Part shown: positions 1 to 6,805 of the stretch, piece after piece | Layout of the letters: the number at the start of each line of letters is the position of its first letter | Numbering within the stretch: position 1 is the stretch's first letter | Source of the DNA: Caldilineaceae bacterium | GTDB taxonomy: Bacteria; Chloroflexota; Anaerolineae; Caldilineales; Caldilineaceae | Length of the DNA: 6,874 bases | Direction of reading: 5' to 3' | Assembly (NCBI GenBank): GCA_026645635.1 | Contig: JAPKMV010000182.1 | Location: forward strand, 1-6,874 | Made by a program: the position numbers and the translations under genes | Notes under the pieces: generated by a model | Seen by the model: only the letters and a program-made list of their open reading frames with translations | Database searches by the model: none | What the model was told of the DNA's origin: nothing

Positions 1-1
1 G

Positions 2-940
2 GCGGATGCCGAGGCCGGCGCGTTGCTGGCCAATGGCATCTTTACGCGCAGGCTGCTGGACTTGCCCGGCGCCTCCTATTCTGTGCTCCAGTTCAGCCAG
101 AACAGCGGCAATCCCACCCTCAAGATCGCGGTGGTGCAGAGCCTGGACTGGCAGACGCCCGGCATCGTGGATCGCAAGGCGCCGGACGCGGCGGGTCAGC
201 CCTGCGTGATCGGGACAGAGTTGGGCTACCGCTTCACCACTGCGGCCGGGGCGACGGTCCAACACGCCGACCCGGAAGGCAAAGCCGGCTACATCCTGGC
301 CGGCGTCGCCTATGATGGCGTCCCGACCGCAGCCGAACTGAGCGTGGCGCAGAACACGGTGGACGGGCTGCTGCCGCCGGCCCATGCCCGCGACACGCGC
401 GCCGGGCCGATCATCCCGGTGCTGGAGGCCACACCCAGCATCACGCGCACCCTCGCCGGCCACGATCTCGAAGTGGCCTGGTATCGCACCGACGCGCGCA
501 ACGTGGCCTGGCCGGTGAAGAGCGCCGGCTATCTCTGCAACTGGCCGGCGAACCCGCCGCAGATCGTCATCGCCAGCGAGCTTGGTTCGGAGATCGGCGG
601 GCAGCCGCTGCTGGATTCGGCGCACTTTGTCAATGCCACCATCTACCATCAGACAGTCCCCGCGCAGCCGGGGTACAGCCCCAATTGGGAGCATGCGCTG
701 CTGTCCGCCTCCAACCTGGGCAATCCCGCGCCGGCGCTCTATGCCTTGCGCACCGACCTGCGCGACCGCATCAGCGGTACACCGGCGTTTGAATCCTACG
801 CGCTGCTCAAATATCAGGACCCGGGCCAGCAGAACCGCATCCAGATGCGTGTCTACCAGGTGGTGGTCACCGCGCCCGCGCAGCCGATTGCGCCGGCGAC
901 GCTTCCCTTCCAGGTTGCCGGCGAACTGCCCGCCAATGGC
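2..940 (+). other. N-terminal visible part of the giant protein, beta-rich, unidentified
   Basis: Residues 1 to ~313 alternate short apolar stretches with turns and have no hydrophobic transmembrane helix, as expected of stacked beta domains. Two motifs stand out as likely conserved: IVIASELGS just before residue 200, and a Pro/Tyr/Asn-rich stretch at 641-700 containing PGYSPNWEHALL, followed by LYALRTDL and YALLKYQDP. I associate this combination with large uncharacterised secreted proteins, but cannot assign a fold or function. The left edge cuts the protein inside this region. Confidence 0.5.
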
Positions 941-3900
941 CGCGTCACCCTGCCGGTGGAGGCCGTCGGCGCGCGCAATCTGGCCAATCTGACGGTGCGG
1001 ATTCCCTTCGATGCGGACAGCCTGACGCCGGTCAGTTGCGCGGTCAATACACAGAAATTTGTCGAAGCGCCCGCGGGCCTGACGGTGAGCAGCGACCAGA
1101 ACATGCGCCCGCTGCGGGTGGTGCACCTGCGCGCCGACCTGGCCGCCGGTACGGACGTGCAGTACCAGTGGAACCTGGGCGACGGCGTCGTGCGCTATGC
1201 GGGCAACCAGGTGAGCAACGTCTATCCCAACGCCGGGAGCTACACCGTCATGGTGACCGCCACCAACGGTCTCTTTACGTCGGCGGTGCAGCGCATCGAT
1301 GTGGCGGTCAGCGACAGCGCCAGCCCGGTGACGATGGGGCCGGCGCCCACACAGACGGGCTGCCGCATCGAAGGCGATGAAATCGTGCTCCAACTCATCG
1401 CCCGCAACAAGCATGGCGAAAGCGGCAACCTGACGCTGGCCGACATCACCTTCCAGGCGACGGACTATGCTGGCCCGCCGCACCTGGCTGTGCATCCCAC
1501 GACGCTGCTGGGGCCGGACTACAGCCAGCTTCGCTTCAACATGACCGCGGGCAACCCGGTCTACGCACCGATCCCCATGCGCAAGCTGCTGGACGTGCAG
1601 CCATGTGCGGCGACCGAACCCTATCAACCGGCGACGGCGAAGCCATTCTGGAAGGATTTCCGGGACATGGTGTGGGCGCGCGCGGCCGGTGAGATGCAGG
1701 TGCTCTACTACTACCCGCTCCAGCGCAGCTTCCCGCTGCCGGGCGGCGCTGGCGCCGTCGGCCAGTGCGTGCCCTGGATGGAGCATCTGGCCACCGGGAC
1801 GCTCTCCAACACCCAGCACGTGCGCGTGCTGCCGGTGACCTACAACGTCTCCTGGCCGCCCCTGGCGCCGATGCTGACTGTGGGCGAGACCGTCTACGAG
1901 CGCTCCAAGAATGGCATTTCCGGTGTGGCGGAACAGGCGGCCGTGGCCAAGATCTACGACGACCTGGCGCCCGGGCGCTGGGACAACAGTGCGGAGAAGA
2001 TCGTCATCGGCGGCGTGGAAACCGTTGTCAACCTGGCGCAGTTGATCGACCCGCTGAGCGCCGTGAGTGAGGAGGTCGATCTCCGCATCGACGGCAATCC
2101 GAGCCTGCCGGCCGCCATCAAGACCGAACGGCTGCTCTACGGCGGCGGGATGGCGCTGGTGGGCACGACGGACAACGAGATTACGCTGCCCTTTGCGCTG
2201 CGCAGTCGCGTGCTCTTCGACGACGCCACGGGTAAACTGATCTTCCGCGGCTACTATGACGGCGTCTCGCCGGAGTACATCAAGGGCGATCCGCTGCTGC
2301 TGCTCAATGTCATGTCCCAGGCCGACCGATCGCGCTTGCAGAGCCTCTGCCCAACCGACAGCGTCCCACCCTATTACGACGACACTGATTGCGGCAAATA
2401 CAACTATGCCGTCAATGCCCTCTACTGGAAGAGCCGCAACCCGCGCCAGGTCGATTTGTGCCGCACCGACACCGGCCTGATCTGGGAGAACGGCTCTCAG
2501 GCCAGCAACCATGACCTGCTCATGCTGCAAAACCGGATCGCGGACGCGCAGCGCAGCGACCGCAACTTCAGCTTCGAGGCGTACAACGCTGCCTGCCCGG
2601 CCGGCGCCTCGCGCGATCTGCAGCCGGACTGGGATTTCCTGATTGCGGTGCAGGATGCCGACAACAACGGCCTCCCCGAAGCGTATGAGGGCCTGGGCAA
2701 GGGCAAGGCGTTGAGCGCCGGCAACGCCGCGGGCACGGGGTATGTGACCCTGGTCTACAACAACGACGCCAGCCTGGGCGGGCTACCCGTCTCGCTCCAG
2801 GTGCTCCAGGTCGGCTGCACGCTGGACGACACCGGCCTGGAAAGCCCCTACCGCGGCAACCTGCTGGTGATCAAGTCCGACAACCTCTTCGACGAGAAGC
2901 TGACCCTGCGTCACACGGGCGATTTCGGCGGCCGCCCGGAGAACTTCACCTTCGACTGGTACATCGCGCCGGTGGACGACACCGCGGTTTCGCCCACGGC
3001 GGCGCCGCCGGCCTATCCGTGGCAGGCGTGGACCAAGGTAGAGCCAGGCATGAGCGCCGTCGATGCGGAGATCACCATCGAAGGCGCAAACCCGACGACG
3101 CTCTCAGACAACTGGCTGATCATGCGCTACAAGGGGTCGCCGGCTTGCGGAAATGCGTACCGCTACAGCGCCTGGGCCGGTGATCCCTCGGCCAAGCCCA
3201 CCGAGATCCGCGCCCAACTGGCCGAAGGCTGGATCAAGCGGGTCACCAATGCCCTGAATCCCTTCGATGCCCGGGTCGACGACTTCGTCAGCAGCCCGGT
3301 CAACAGCACCGTGGACATGATCAGCCAGGCGGGCAAGCGCTACGAAGGCCCGATTCCCTTCACCAACGACCCGGCCGTGCTCAACCAGGTCGGGCTGATC
3401 GAGGCCTATCAGACGGTCCTGGAGCGGGCCAAGAGCCTCTCCATCGACAACGGCGTGGACGACCAGGGCGCCAACGCGGCCTTGCTGGACATCACGACGC
3501 GCATTGCCGAGCTGTACATGCTGCTGGCGAACGACGCCTATGCCGATGCTCAAGACCCCACCGTCGCCATCGGCACCGACAGCAGCCTGGGCGACCGCGC
3601 GCCGACGCTCTACGCCTTCATGAACCAATTCCGCGCCGACGACTTCGGGCTGCTCGACGAGGAACTGGCGCTGCTGCGCGGGCGCGACGAGACCCTGGGC
3701 GGTGTGGCCGCCGCGCCCACCTACAACCGTCTGACGTGGAACTTCACCAACGGCGACGGCGAGGTGGCCTATGTCCAGAACTACAACATCAAGGACATCA
3801 ACCTGGATGGCTTTGTCGACGAAGCCGATAGCGCCATCCTCTATCCGCAGGGTCACGGCGACGCCTGGGGTCACTTCCTCACCGCCATGAGCGAGTACTA

Positions 3901-6700
3901 CCAACTGCTGCGCCATCCCAACTACACCTGGATCCCGCGGGCCGAATCGGTGGCGGTGGCCGGGGCGCCGCTCGTGGCCGACTACTACGATGAGCGGCGC
4001 TTTGCCGTTGCGGCCGCGGCAAAGGCCGAGGTGGGCGCCGAGATTGTGGGCCTCACCTATCGCAAACACTATGCGGATCAGAATGCGCAAGCCAGAGTCG
4101 ACGCATACGTCGATCCCTCCGACCAGACGCGGCGCGCGTGGGGCGTGGACGACTGGGGCCGGCGCGCCGGACAAGGCGCGTATCTCGACTGGGTGGTCGC
4201 CAACGCCATCCTGCCCCCGGAAGAAATGCGCTACGGCGATGTGCGCAAGATCGACCGCACCACGGTGCTGGAGATCGGCCAGATTGCCGAGGAGTTTGCG
4301 GACATCCAGACTCAGATCGACGCCGTTGACAGCGGCCTGAACCCACTGGGCATCGTGGGCGATGCCGTGCTCTTCGATCTCGACCCCAGCCAGGTGGCAG
4401 AGGGCAAAACTCACTTCGAGCAAGTCTATCAGCGGGCGGTCACCCACCTCGACATCACGGCCGACTTCTTCGATTACGCCAACCAGATGAAGGTTGCCCT
4501 GCGGGAGAGCCAGAACAGCCAGCGCAACTTCGTCCAGGCCATGGTGGATCAGGACACGGCGCTCATGAACGAACTGATCGCGATCTTCGGCTATCCCTAC
4601 GACGCCGACATCGGCGTCAACGGCACCTATCCGGCTGGCTACAGCGGGCCGGACATCATCAACTACGACTACATCGAACGCACGGAACTGACCGACCCGG
4701 AGGCGCGCTGCAGTGAAGCGCAGATCAATGCCGGTGCGTGTACGGAAGAAGTCGAGGTCACGATCAACCAGTACCTGCCGGAGACCTGCACGAAATCCAT
4801 CCACGATTACGCTTGCCCGGAGCACACGGTGGTCATGGAGAAAACCCTGACCATCGGGCTGGATGGCGACATCGGCCACTACGTGCCAAAGTCCTGGCCG
4901 AGCACTGCCCGCCGCCAGGCGCTGGGCGAAGTTCAGATGGCCATGTGGGGCGCCTACGACGCCAAGATCGAGTATGAGCGCGCCTTGACCGCCTACGAAA
5001 ATCACGCCGAACACATCGAGGAGATGGTCGCGACCATCGAAGATCGGGCGGACTATATAGTTTCCGTCGGCTCGCTCACGGCATCCACCCAGGCGGCGAT
5101 CATGGCCGCCAAATCAGCCACGATCATCGTCGAAGGCGCTGTACTGGCCTATCAACAGGCGGGCAAAGAGATCCGGAGCGCTGCCCACAACTCCGAAGAG
5201 TGCTTGCCGGTGGTAAACGGCATTGACAACGATCTCACCTCGGTCGCACGCTGCGCCGCACTGTTCACCGGCTATGCCGCCTCCGGCGTGCTGGAGAAAG
5301 CGGAGATCGGCACCAAAATGGTCGGCTATGGGGTGGAGCTTGGCGTGCTGGTGACAGAATACGCGGCAGAGACGGCGCACTTTGCCCTGGAATCGGATTA
5401 CGAACTGCGGCAGATGGGGCGCGAACTGGAAGCGCTCCTGCGCGAGGAGAGCGAGCGGCGGCTGGCCGTCTACCTTGCGCTGGACAACTACAACGGCGCC
5501 CAGGAAGGGTACCGGCAGACCCTGGAGCGGGGCTTCCGCAAACTCCACGATCTGGAGCGACTGCGCAAACGTTGGGCCGGGCAGATCACGGAGCAGCGCT
5601 ACGGCGACATGGCCTACCGCATCTTCCAGATCGACGCCCTGGCCAAGTACCGCTCCCAGTTTGAACTGGCGCAGAAGTATGTCTACCTGACGGCCGCCGC
5701 CTACGACTACGAGACCAACCTGCTTGGCAGCGACGCCGCCAGCGGCAGCCGCTTCTTGCGTCAGATCGTGGGCGAGCGCGCCCTGGGCGTGCTGGTGCGC
5801 CAGGATCGCCATGACGGCACGGTGATCCCGCAGCCCGGCATCCCCGGCCTGGCCGACCCGCTGGCGCGCATGCGCGATAACTTCGTCGTGCTCAAGGGGC
5901 AGATGGGCTTCAACAATCCGCAGCACCAATCCAGCCCCTTCTCGCTGCGCCACGAACTGCTGCGTCTGCGCGACGAGTCCGACGCGAAGTGGCGGCAGGC
6001 GCTGATGCGCTACTACACACCCAATATCTACGCCAACGAGGATGTGGGCCGCCTGGCGAAGCAACCCTATGGTGCGACGGGGCCGGAGCCGGGCTTCGTG
6101 ATTCCCTTCGGCGCCACGATTACGCCGCGCATGAACTTCTTTGGTCAGCCGCTGGGGCCGGGCGATGGCGCCTACAACAGCACCCAGTTCGCCACCAAGA
6201 TCGCCAGCGTGGGCGTCTGGTTCGACGGCTACGACACGAACCGGCTGGCGCGTATGCCCTACGTCTATCTGCTGCCCGCGGGCAGCGACGTCATGCGCCC
6301 GCGCAACACCCAGGGCCAGTTGCGCTTCTGGAACGTGGTCGAGCAGTTGCTGCCGCTGCCCTATCCCATCACGCAGGCCGACATGCAGCAGCCGGGCTGG
6401 ATTCCAAGCATCGACGGCGTGCAGGGGCAGATGTATGAGATCAAGCCCTATGCCAGTTTCCAAGCCTTTCCCTACACCAACACGCTGGCGCCGGATGAGT
6501 TCACCACGGACACCCGGCTGATCGGCCGCTCGGTGTGGAACACCCGGTGGGTGCTGGTCATTCCCGGTTCCTCGCTCATGGCGGACCCGGAAGAAGGGCT
6601 GGCGCGGTTTGTCGAGGATGTGGACGACATCTACATCAACTTCCAGACCTATTCGTATGCGGGGACGCGACAAGCTTCGCCGTCCGGCGCCGGTGAATAA
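2..6700 (+). CDS. Giant modular protein, likely extracellular (5' partial): PKD domain, calcium-binding loops, long helical region and C-terminal beta module
   Basis: The frame is open from the first complete codon at 2 to TAA at 6698-6700, giving 2232 residues. There is no in-frame stop upstream, so the start lies outside the window; the TTG at 23 is probably not the start. Visible order: beta-rich N-terminal part; cohesin-like stretch (~314-349); PKD domain (~373-437, WNLGDG and YPNAGSYTV); more beta modules to ~1065; calcium loop at 885-896; helical part from ~1070 with an EF-hand-type loop at 1265-1276; four-cysteine segment (1570-1605); long helices with two apolar stretches (1641-1908); C-terminal beta module (2031-2221). 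The chain carries about 18 cysteines, no internal signal or anchor, and PKD and calcium loops, which fits export, though the N-terminus that would prove it is missing. Several segments recall large 'hypothetical' proteins of environmental bacteria, but I cannot name a described family. The C-terminal third resembles the pore end of Tc-toxin A subunits (inference). No catalytic domain is recognisable, so the function is unknown. Confidence 0.96.
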   Translation, partial: ADAEAGALLANGIFTRRLLDLPGASYSVLQFSQNSGNPTLKIAVVQSLDWQTPGIVDRKAPDAAGQPCVIGTELGYRFTTAAGATVQHADPEGKAGYILAGVAYDGVPTAAELSVAQNTVDGLLPPAHARDTRAGPIIPVLEATPSITRTLAGHDLEVAWYRTDARNVAWPVKSAGYLCNWPANPPQIVIASELGSEIGGQPLLDSAHFVNATIYHQTVPAQPGYSPNWEHALLSASNLGNPAPALYALRTDLRDRISGTPAFESYALLKYQDPGQQNRIQMRVYQVVVTAPAQPIAPATLPFQVAGELPANGRVTLPVEAVGARNLANLTVRIPFDADSLTPVSCAVNTQKFVEAPAGLTVSSDQNMRPLRVVHLRADLAAGTDVQYQWNLGDGVVRYAGNQVSNVYPNAGSYTVMVTATNGLFTSAVQRIDVAVSDSASPVTMGPAPTQTGCRIEGDEIVLQLIARNKHGESGNLTLADITFQATDYAGPPHLAVHPTTLLGPDYSQLRFNMTAGNPVYAPIPMRKLLDVQPCAATEPYQPATAKPFWKDFRDMVWARAAGEMQVLYYYPLQRSFPLPGGAGAVGQCVPWMEHLATGTLSNTQHVRVLPVTYNVSWPPLAPMLTVGETVYERSKNGISGVAEQAAVAKIYDDLAPGRWDNSAEKIVIGGVETVVNLAQLIDPLSAVSEEVDLRIDGNPSLPAAIKTERLLYGGGMALVGTTDNEITLPFALRSRVLFDDATGKLIFRGYYDGVSPEYIKGDPLLLLNVMSQADRSRLQSLCPTDSVPPYYDDTDCGKYNYAVNALYWKSRNPRQVDLCRTDTGLIWENGSQASNHDLLMLQNRIADAQRSDRNFSFEAYNAACPAGASRDLQPDWDFLIAVQDADNNGLPEAYEGLGKGKALSAGNAAGTGYVTLVYNNDASLGGLPVSLQVLQVGCTLDDTGLESPYRGNLLVIKSDNLFDEKLTLRHTGDFGGRPENFTFDWYIAPVDDTAVSPTAAPPAYPWQAWTKVEPGMSAVDAEITIEGANPTTLSDNWLIMRYKGSPACGNAYRYSAWAGDPSAKPTEIRAQLAEGWIKRVTNALNPFDARVDDFVSSPVNSTVDMISQAGKRYEGPIPFTNDPAVLNQVGLIEAYQTVLERAKSLSIDNGVDDQGANAALLDITTRIAELYMLLANDAYADAQDPTVAIGTDSSLGDRAPTLYAFMNQFRADDFGLLDEELALLRGRDETLGGVAAAPTYNRLTWNFTNGDGEVAYVQNYNIKDINLDGFVDEADSAILYPQGHGDAWGHFLTAMSEYYQLLRHPNYTWIPRAESVAVAGAPLVADYYDERRFAVAAAAKAEVGAEIVGLTYRKHYADQNAQARVDAYVDPSDQTRRAWGVDDWGRRAGQGAYLDWVVANAILPPEEMRYGDVRKIDRTTVLEIGQIAEEFADIQTQIDAVDSGLNPLGIVGDAVLFDLDPSQVAEGKTHFEQVYQRAVTHLDITADFFDYANQMKVALRESQNSQRNFVQAMVDQDTALMNELIAIFGYPYDADIGVNGTYPAGYSGPDIINYDYIERTELTDPEARCSEAQINAGACTEEVEVTINQYLPETCTKSIHDYACPEHTVVMEKTLTIGLDGDIGHYVPKSWPSTARRQALGEVQMAMWGAYDAKIEYERALTAYENHAEHIEEMVATIEDRADYIVSVGSLTASTQAAIMAAKSATIIVEGAVLAYQQAGKEIRSAAHNSEECLPVVNGIDNDLTSVARCAALFTGYAASGVLEKAEIGTKMVGYGVELGVLVTEYAAETAHFALESDYELRQMGRELEALLREESERRLAVYLALDNYNGAQEGYRQTLERGFRKLHDLERLRKRWAGQITEQRYGDMAYRIFQIDALAKYRSQFELAQKYVYLTAAAYDYETNLLGSDAASGSRFLRQIVGERALGVLVRQDRHDGTVIPQPGIPGLADPLARMRDNFVVLKGQMGFNNPQHQSSPFSLRHELLRLRDESDAKWRQALMRYYTPNIYANEDVGRLAKQPYGATGPEPGFVIPFGATITPRMNFFGQPLGPGDGAYNSTQFATKIASVGVWFDGYDTNRLARMPYVYLLPAGSDVMRPRNTQGQLRFWNVVEQLLPLPYPITQADMQQPGWIPSIDGVQGQMYEIKPYASFQAFPYTNTLAPDEFTTDTRLIGRSVWNTRWVLVIPGSSLMADPEEGLARFVEDVDDIYINFQTYSYAGTRQASPSGAGE
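941..1048 (+). other. Cohesin-like beta stretch (tentative)
   Basis: Residues ~314-349 read VTLPVEAVGARNLANLTVRI then PFDADSLTPVSC. A strand, a 'V.NLA.L...I.FD...L.PV' core and a second strand resemble the opening strands of cohesin-like domains, where an equivalent 'NLA.....L.YDP.VL' core is usual. Only the first part of such a domain would fit before the PKD domain begins, so it is either a short variant or simply an Ig-like beta sandwich. Low confidence. Confidence 0.3.
1118..1312 (+). other. PKD domain
   Basis: Residues ~373-437 carry the two hallmarks of the PKD family in the right order and spacing: WNLGDG (usual form WDFGDG, at 1169-1186) and YPNAGSYTVMVTATNG (usual form YP..G.YTV.L.VTN, from 1223). 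The domain closes with the strand IDVAVS. PKD domains are extracellular beta sandwiches that act as spacers or mediate protein and carbohydrate contacts, so this supports a location outside the cytoplasm. The only oddities are Asn for Asp and Leu for Phe in the first motif. Confidence 0.88.
1646..2350 (+). other. Aromatic-rich beta module of unknown family
   Basis: The segment starts with FWKDFRDMVWARAAGEM, a strikingly aromatic and charged stretch, then VLYYYPLQ. It continues with strands such as TYNVSWPP and LTVGETVYE, then NLAQLIDPLS, ALRSRVLFDD, LIFRGYYDG, and ends near LLLLNVMSQADR. The motif style suggests a conserved module rather than filler, and I have the impression of seeing the same order in other giant environmental proteins. 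I see no catalytic triad, nucleotide-binding loop or metal cluster in it. Confidence 0.45.
2654..2689 (+). other. Calcium-binding loop of thrombospondin type 3 style
   Basis: Residues 885-896 read DADNNGLPEAYE. Acidic or amide side chains sit at loop positions 1, 3, 5, 9 and 12 with Gly at 6, the arrangement of calcium-binding DxDxNG loops. The 'NGLPE.YE' ending is typical of single thrombospondin-type-3-like repeats in bacterial secreted proteins (usual form D.D.DGLPD.WE). Only one copy is visible, so it would act as a local structural calcium site rather than a repeat array. Confidence 0.65.
2837..3208 (+). other. Beta-rich module preceding the helical half
   Basis: Residues ~946-1069 contain a run of probable strands (NLLVIKSDN, LTLRHTGDFGG, FTFDWYIAP, AEITIEGA, NWLIMRYKG, YSAWAGDP). 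Two nearby cysteines lie in GCTL (upstream) and ACGN (within). The 'FDEKLTLRHTGDFGG' core looks like a conserved signature. It is followed directly by helical sequence beginning at RAQLAEGWIKR, so this module closes the beta-rich N-terminal half. No known family is recognised with confidence. Confidence 0.4.
3794..3880 (+). other. EF-hand/dockerin-type calcium loop with adjacent HGDAWGH motif
   Basis: Residues 1265-1276 read DINLDGFVDEAD: side chains at loop positions 1, 3, 5, 9 and 12 with Gly at 6 and Val at 8. Asp at position 12 is the form used by dockerin repeats rather than classical Glu12 EF-hands. Only one loop is present, while a true dockerin has two, so cohesin binding is not implied. 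After LYPQ comes GHGDAWGHFL (residues 1284-1293), with His1285, Asp1287 and His1291 spaced so that they could coordinate a metal. A helical segment follows (AMSEYYQLLRHP). Confidence 0.7.
4709..4816 (+). other. Four-cysteine segment
   Basis: Cys1570, Cys1580, Cys1596 and Cys1605 (spacing 9, 15 and 8 residues between them) fall inside 36 residues, whereas the rest of the protein has isolated cysteines. The segment lies between YPAGYSGPDIINYDYIE and the strand-like TLTIGLDGDIGHY, just before the long helices. In an exported protein two disulfides are the simplest reading; a structural metal site is an alternative. No known cysteine-rich fold is recognised. Confidence 0.5.
4922..5725 (+). other. 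Long helical region with apolar hairpin (pore or stalk candidate)
   Basis: Residues ~1641-1908 lack proline almost entirely and are rich in Ala, Glu, Leu and Arg, as in long helices. A first helix (LGEVQMAM to IEDRAD) leads into an apolar stretch (5054-5152, with AAIMAAKSATIIVEGAVLAY). A polar loop with Cys1734 follows, then Cys1751 and a second apolar stretch (5252-5386, with GTKMVGYGVELGVLV), then a strongly charged probable coiled coil (YELRQMGRELEALLREE onward). It ends in FELAQKYVYLTAAAYDYE (5660-5713). A hairpin of two apolar segments between long amphipathic helices is the layout of alpha-pore-forming proteins, including Tc-toxin A subunits. The apolar segments are Gly/Ala-rich and carry a few charges, so they are not ordinary transmembrane helices. 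Confidence 0.55.
6092..6664 (+). other. C-terminal beta-rich module
   Basis: Residues ~2031-2221 start with FVIPFGATIT and NFFGQPLGPGD, continue with QFATKIASVGVWFDGY, YVYLLPAGSDVMR, LRFWNVVEQ, WNTRWVLVIPGSSL, and finish with FVEDVDDIYINFQTYSYAG. The strand pattern fits a single beta sandwich. An [FY]...KI.SV.V.. strand after a helical bundle recalls the C-terminal TcB-binding part of TcA proteins, and the closing 'V.DI...FQTYSY.G' looks like a conserved terminus. Eleven polar residues follow before the stop, with no LPXTG, PEP-CTERM, transmembrane or type IX sorting signal. Confidence 0.5.
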
Positions 6701-6705
6701 GGAGG
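6699..6705 (+). promoter_or_regulatory. Shine-Dalgarno site for the downstream exported protein
   Basis: AAGGAGG is a near-perfect anti-16S match. It overlaps the TAA stop of the giant gene and lies 7 bases before ATG 6713. The overlap of stop and ribosome site suggests translational coupling within one transcript. No promoter or terminator fits in the 12-base gap. Confidence 0.9.
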
Positions 6706-6712
6706 CTGCAGC

Positions 6713-6805
6713 ATGACAAAATTTGCCAAACTCACCCACCTGCTCGTTGCGGCCGGCTTCGGCCTGCTGCTCGCCTGTTGGTTGCAACCGGCGACAGCGG
6801 ACGCG
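6713..6805 (+). other. Signal peptide coding segment
   Basis: Residues 1-31 of the downstream protein: Lys3 and Lys6 in the n-region, an uninterrupted apolar core at residues 10-24, then a short c-region with two possible Ala-x-Ala sites (27-29 and 29-31). Cleavage before Gln32 or Asp30 would leave a mature protein starting near the Pro-rich linker. If LLAC (19-22) were instead used as a lipobox, Cys22 would be lipidated. That choice cannot be settled from sequence alone. Confidence 0.85.

Noticed and set aside
23..25. TTG as the start codon of the giant gene
   Set aside because: The frame is open from position 2 with protein-like sequence, and no Shine-Dalgarno sequence precedes 23. No signal peptide follows either. 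The gene is cut by the window edge.
4159..4170. 12-base perfect palindrome CCGGCGCGCCGG
   Set aside because: It lies inside the coding frame and encodes part of GRRAGQG. Short GC-only palindromes are expected by chance in such DNA, and no T-run or second copy makes it a terminator or operator.
3990..4340. Overlapping + and - strand small frames rich in Arg, Pro and Ala
   Set aside because: Arg/Pro/Ala/Ser-rich low-complexity translations are typical of out-of-frame reading of GC-rich genes; none has a ribosome site or recognisable motif.
3104..5014. 636-residue open frame on the - strand
   Set aside because: Its codons are exact reverse complements of the + strand codons. In that register a stop needs TTA, CTA or TCA on the + strand, which are rare Leu/Ser codons in GC-rich DNA; it ends exactly at the Ser TCA at 3104. 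The protein is Val/Gly/His/Asp-rich without domain motifs, so it is a shadow.
5114..6787. 557-residue open frame on the - strand
   Set aside because: Same mirrored register as the other antisense frame, ending at the + strand Ser codon TCA at 5114. It also crosses the gene boundary and signal peptide of the second gene. It has no credible ribosome site or domain, while the + strand shows PKD, calcium loops and coherent helices.
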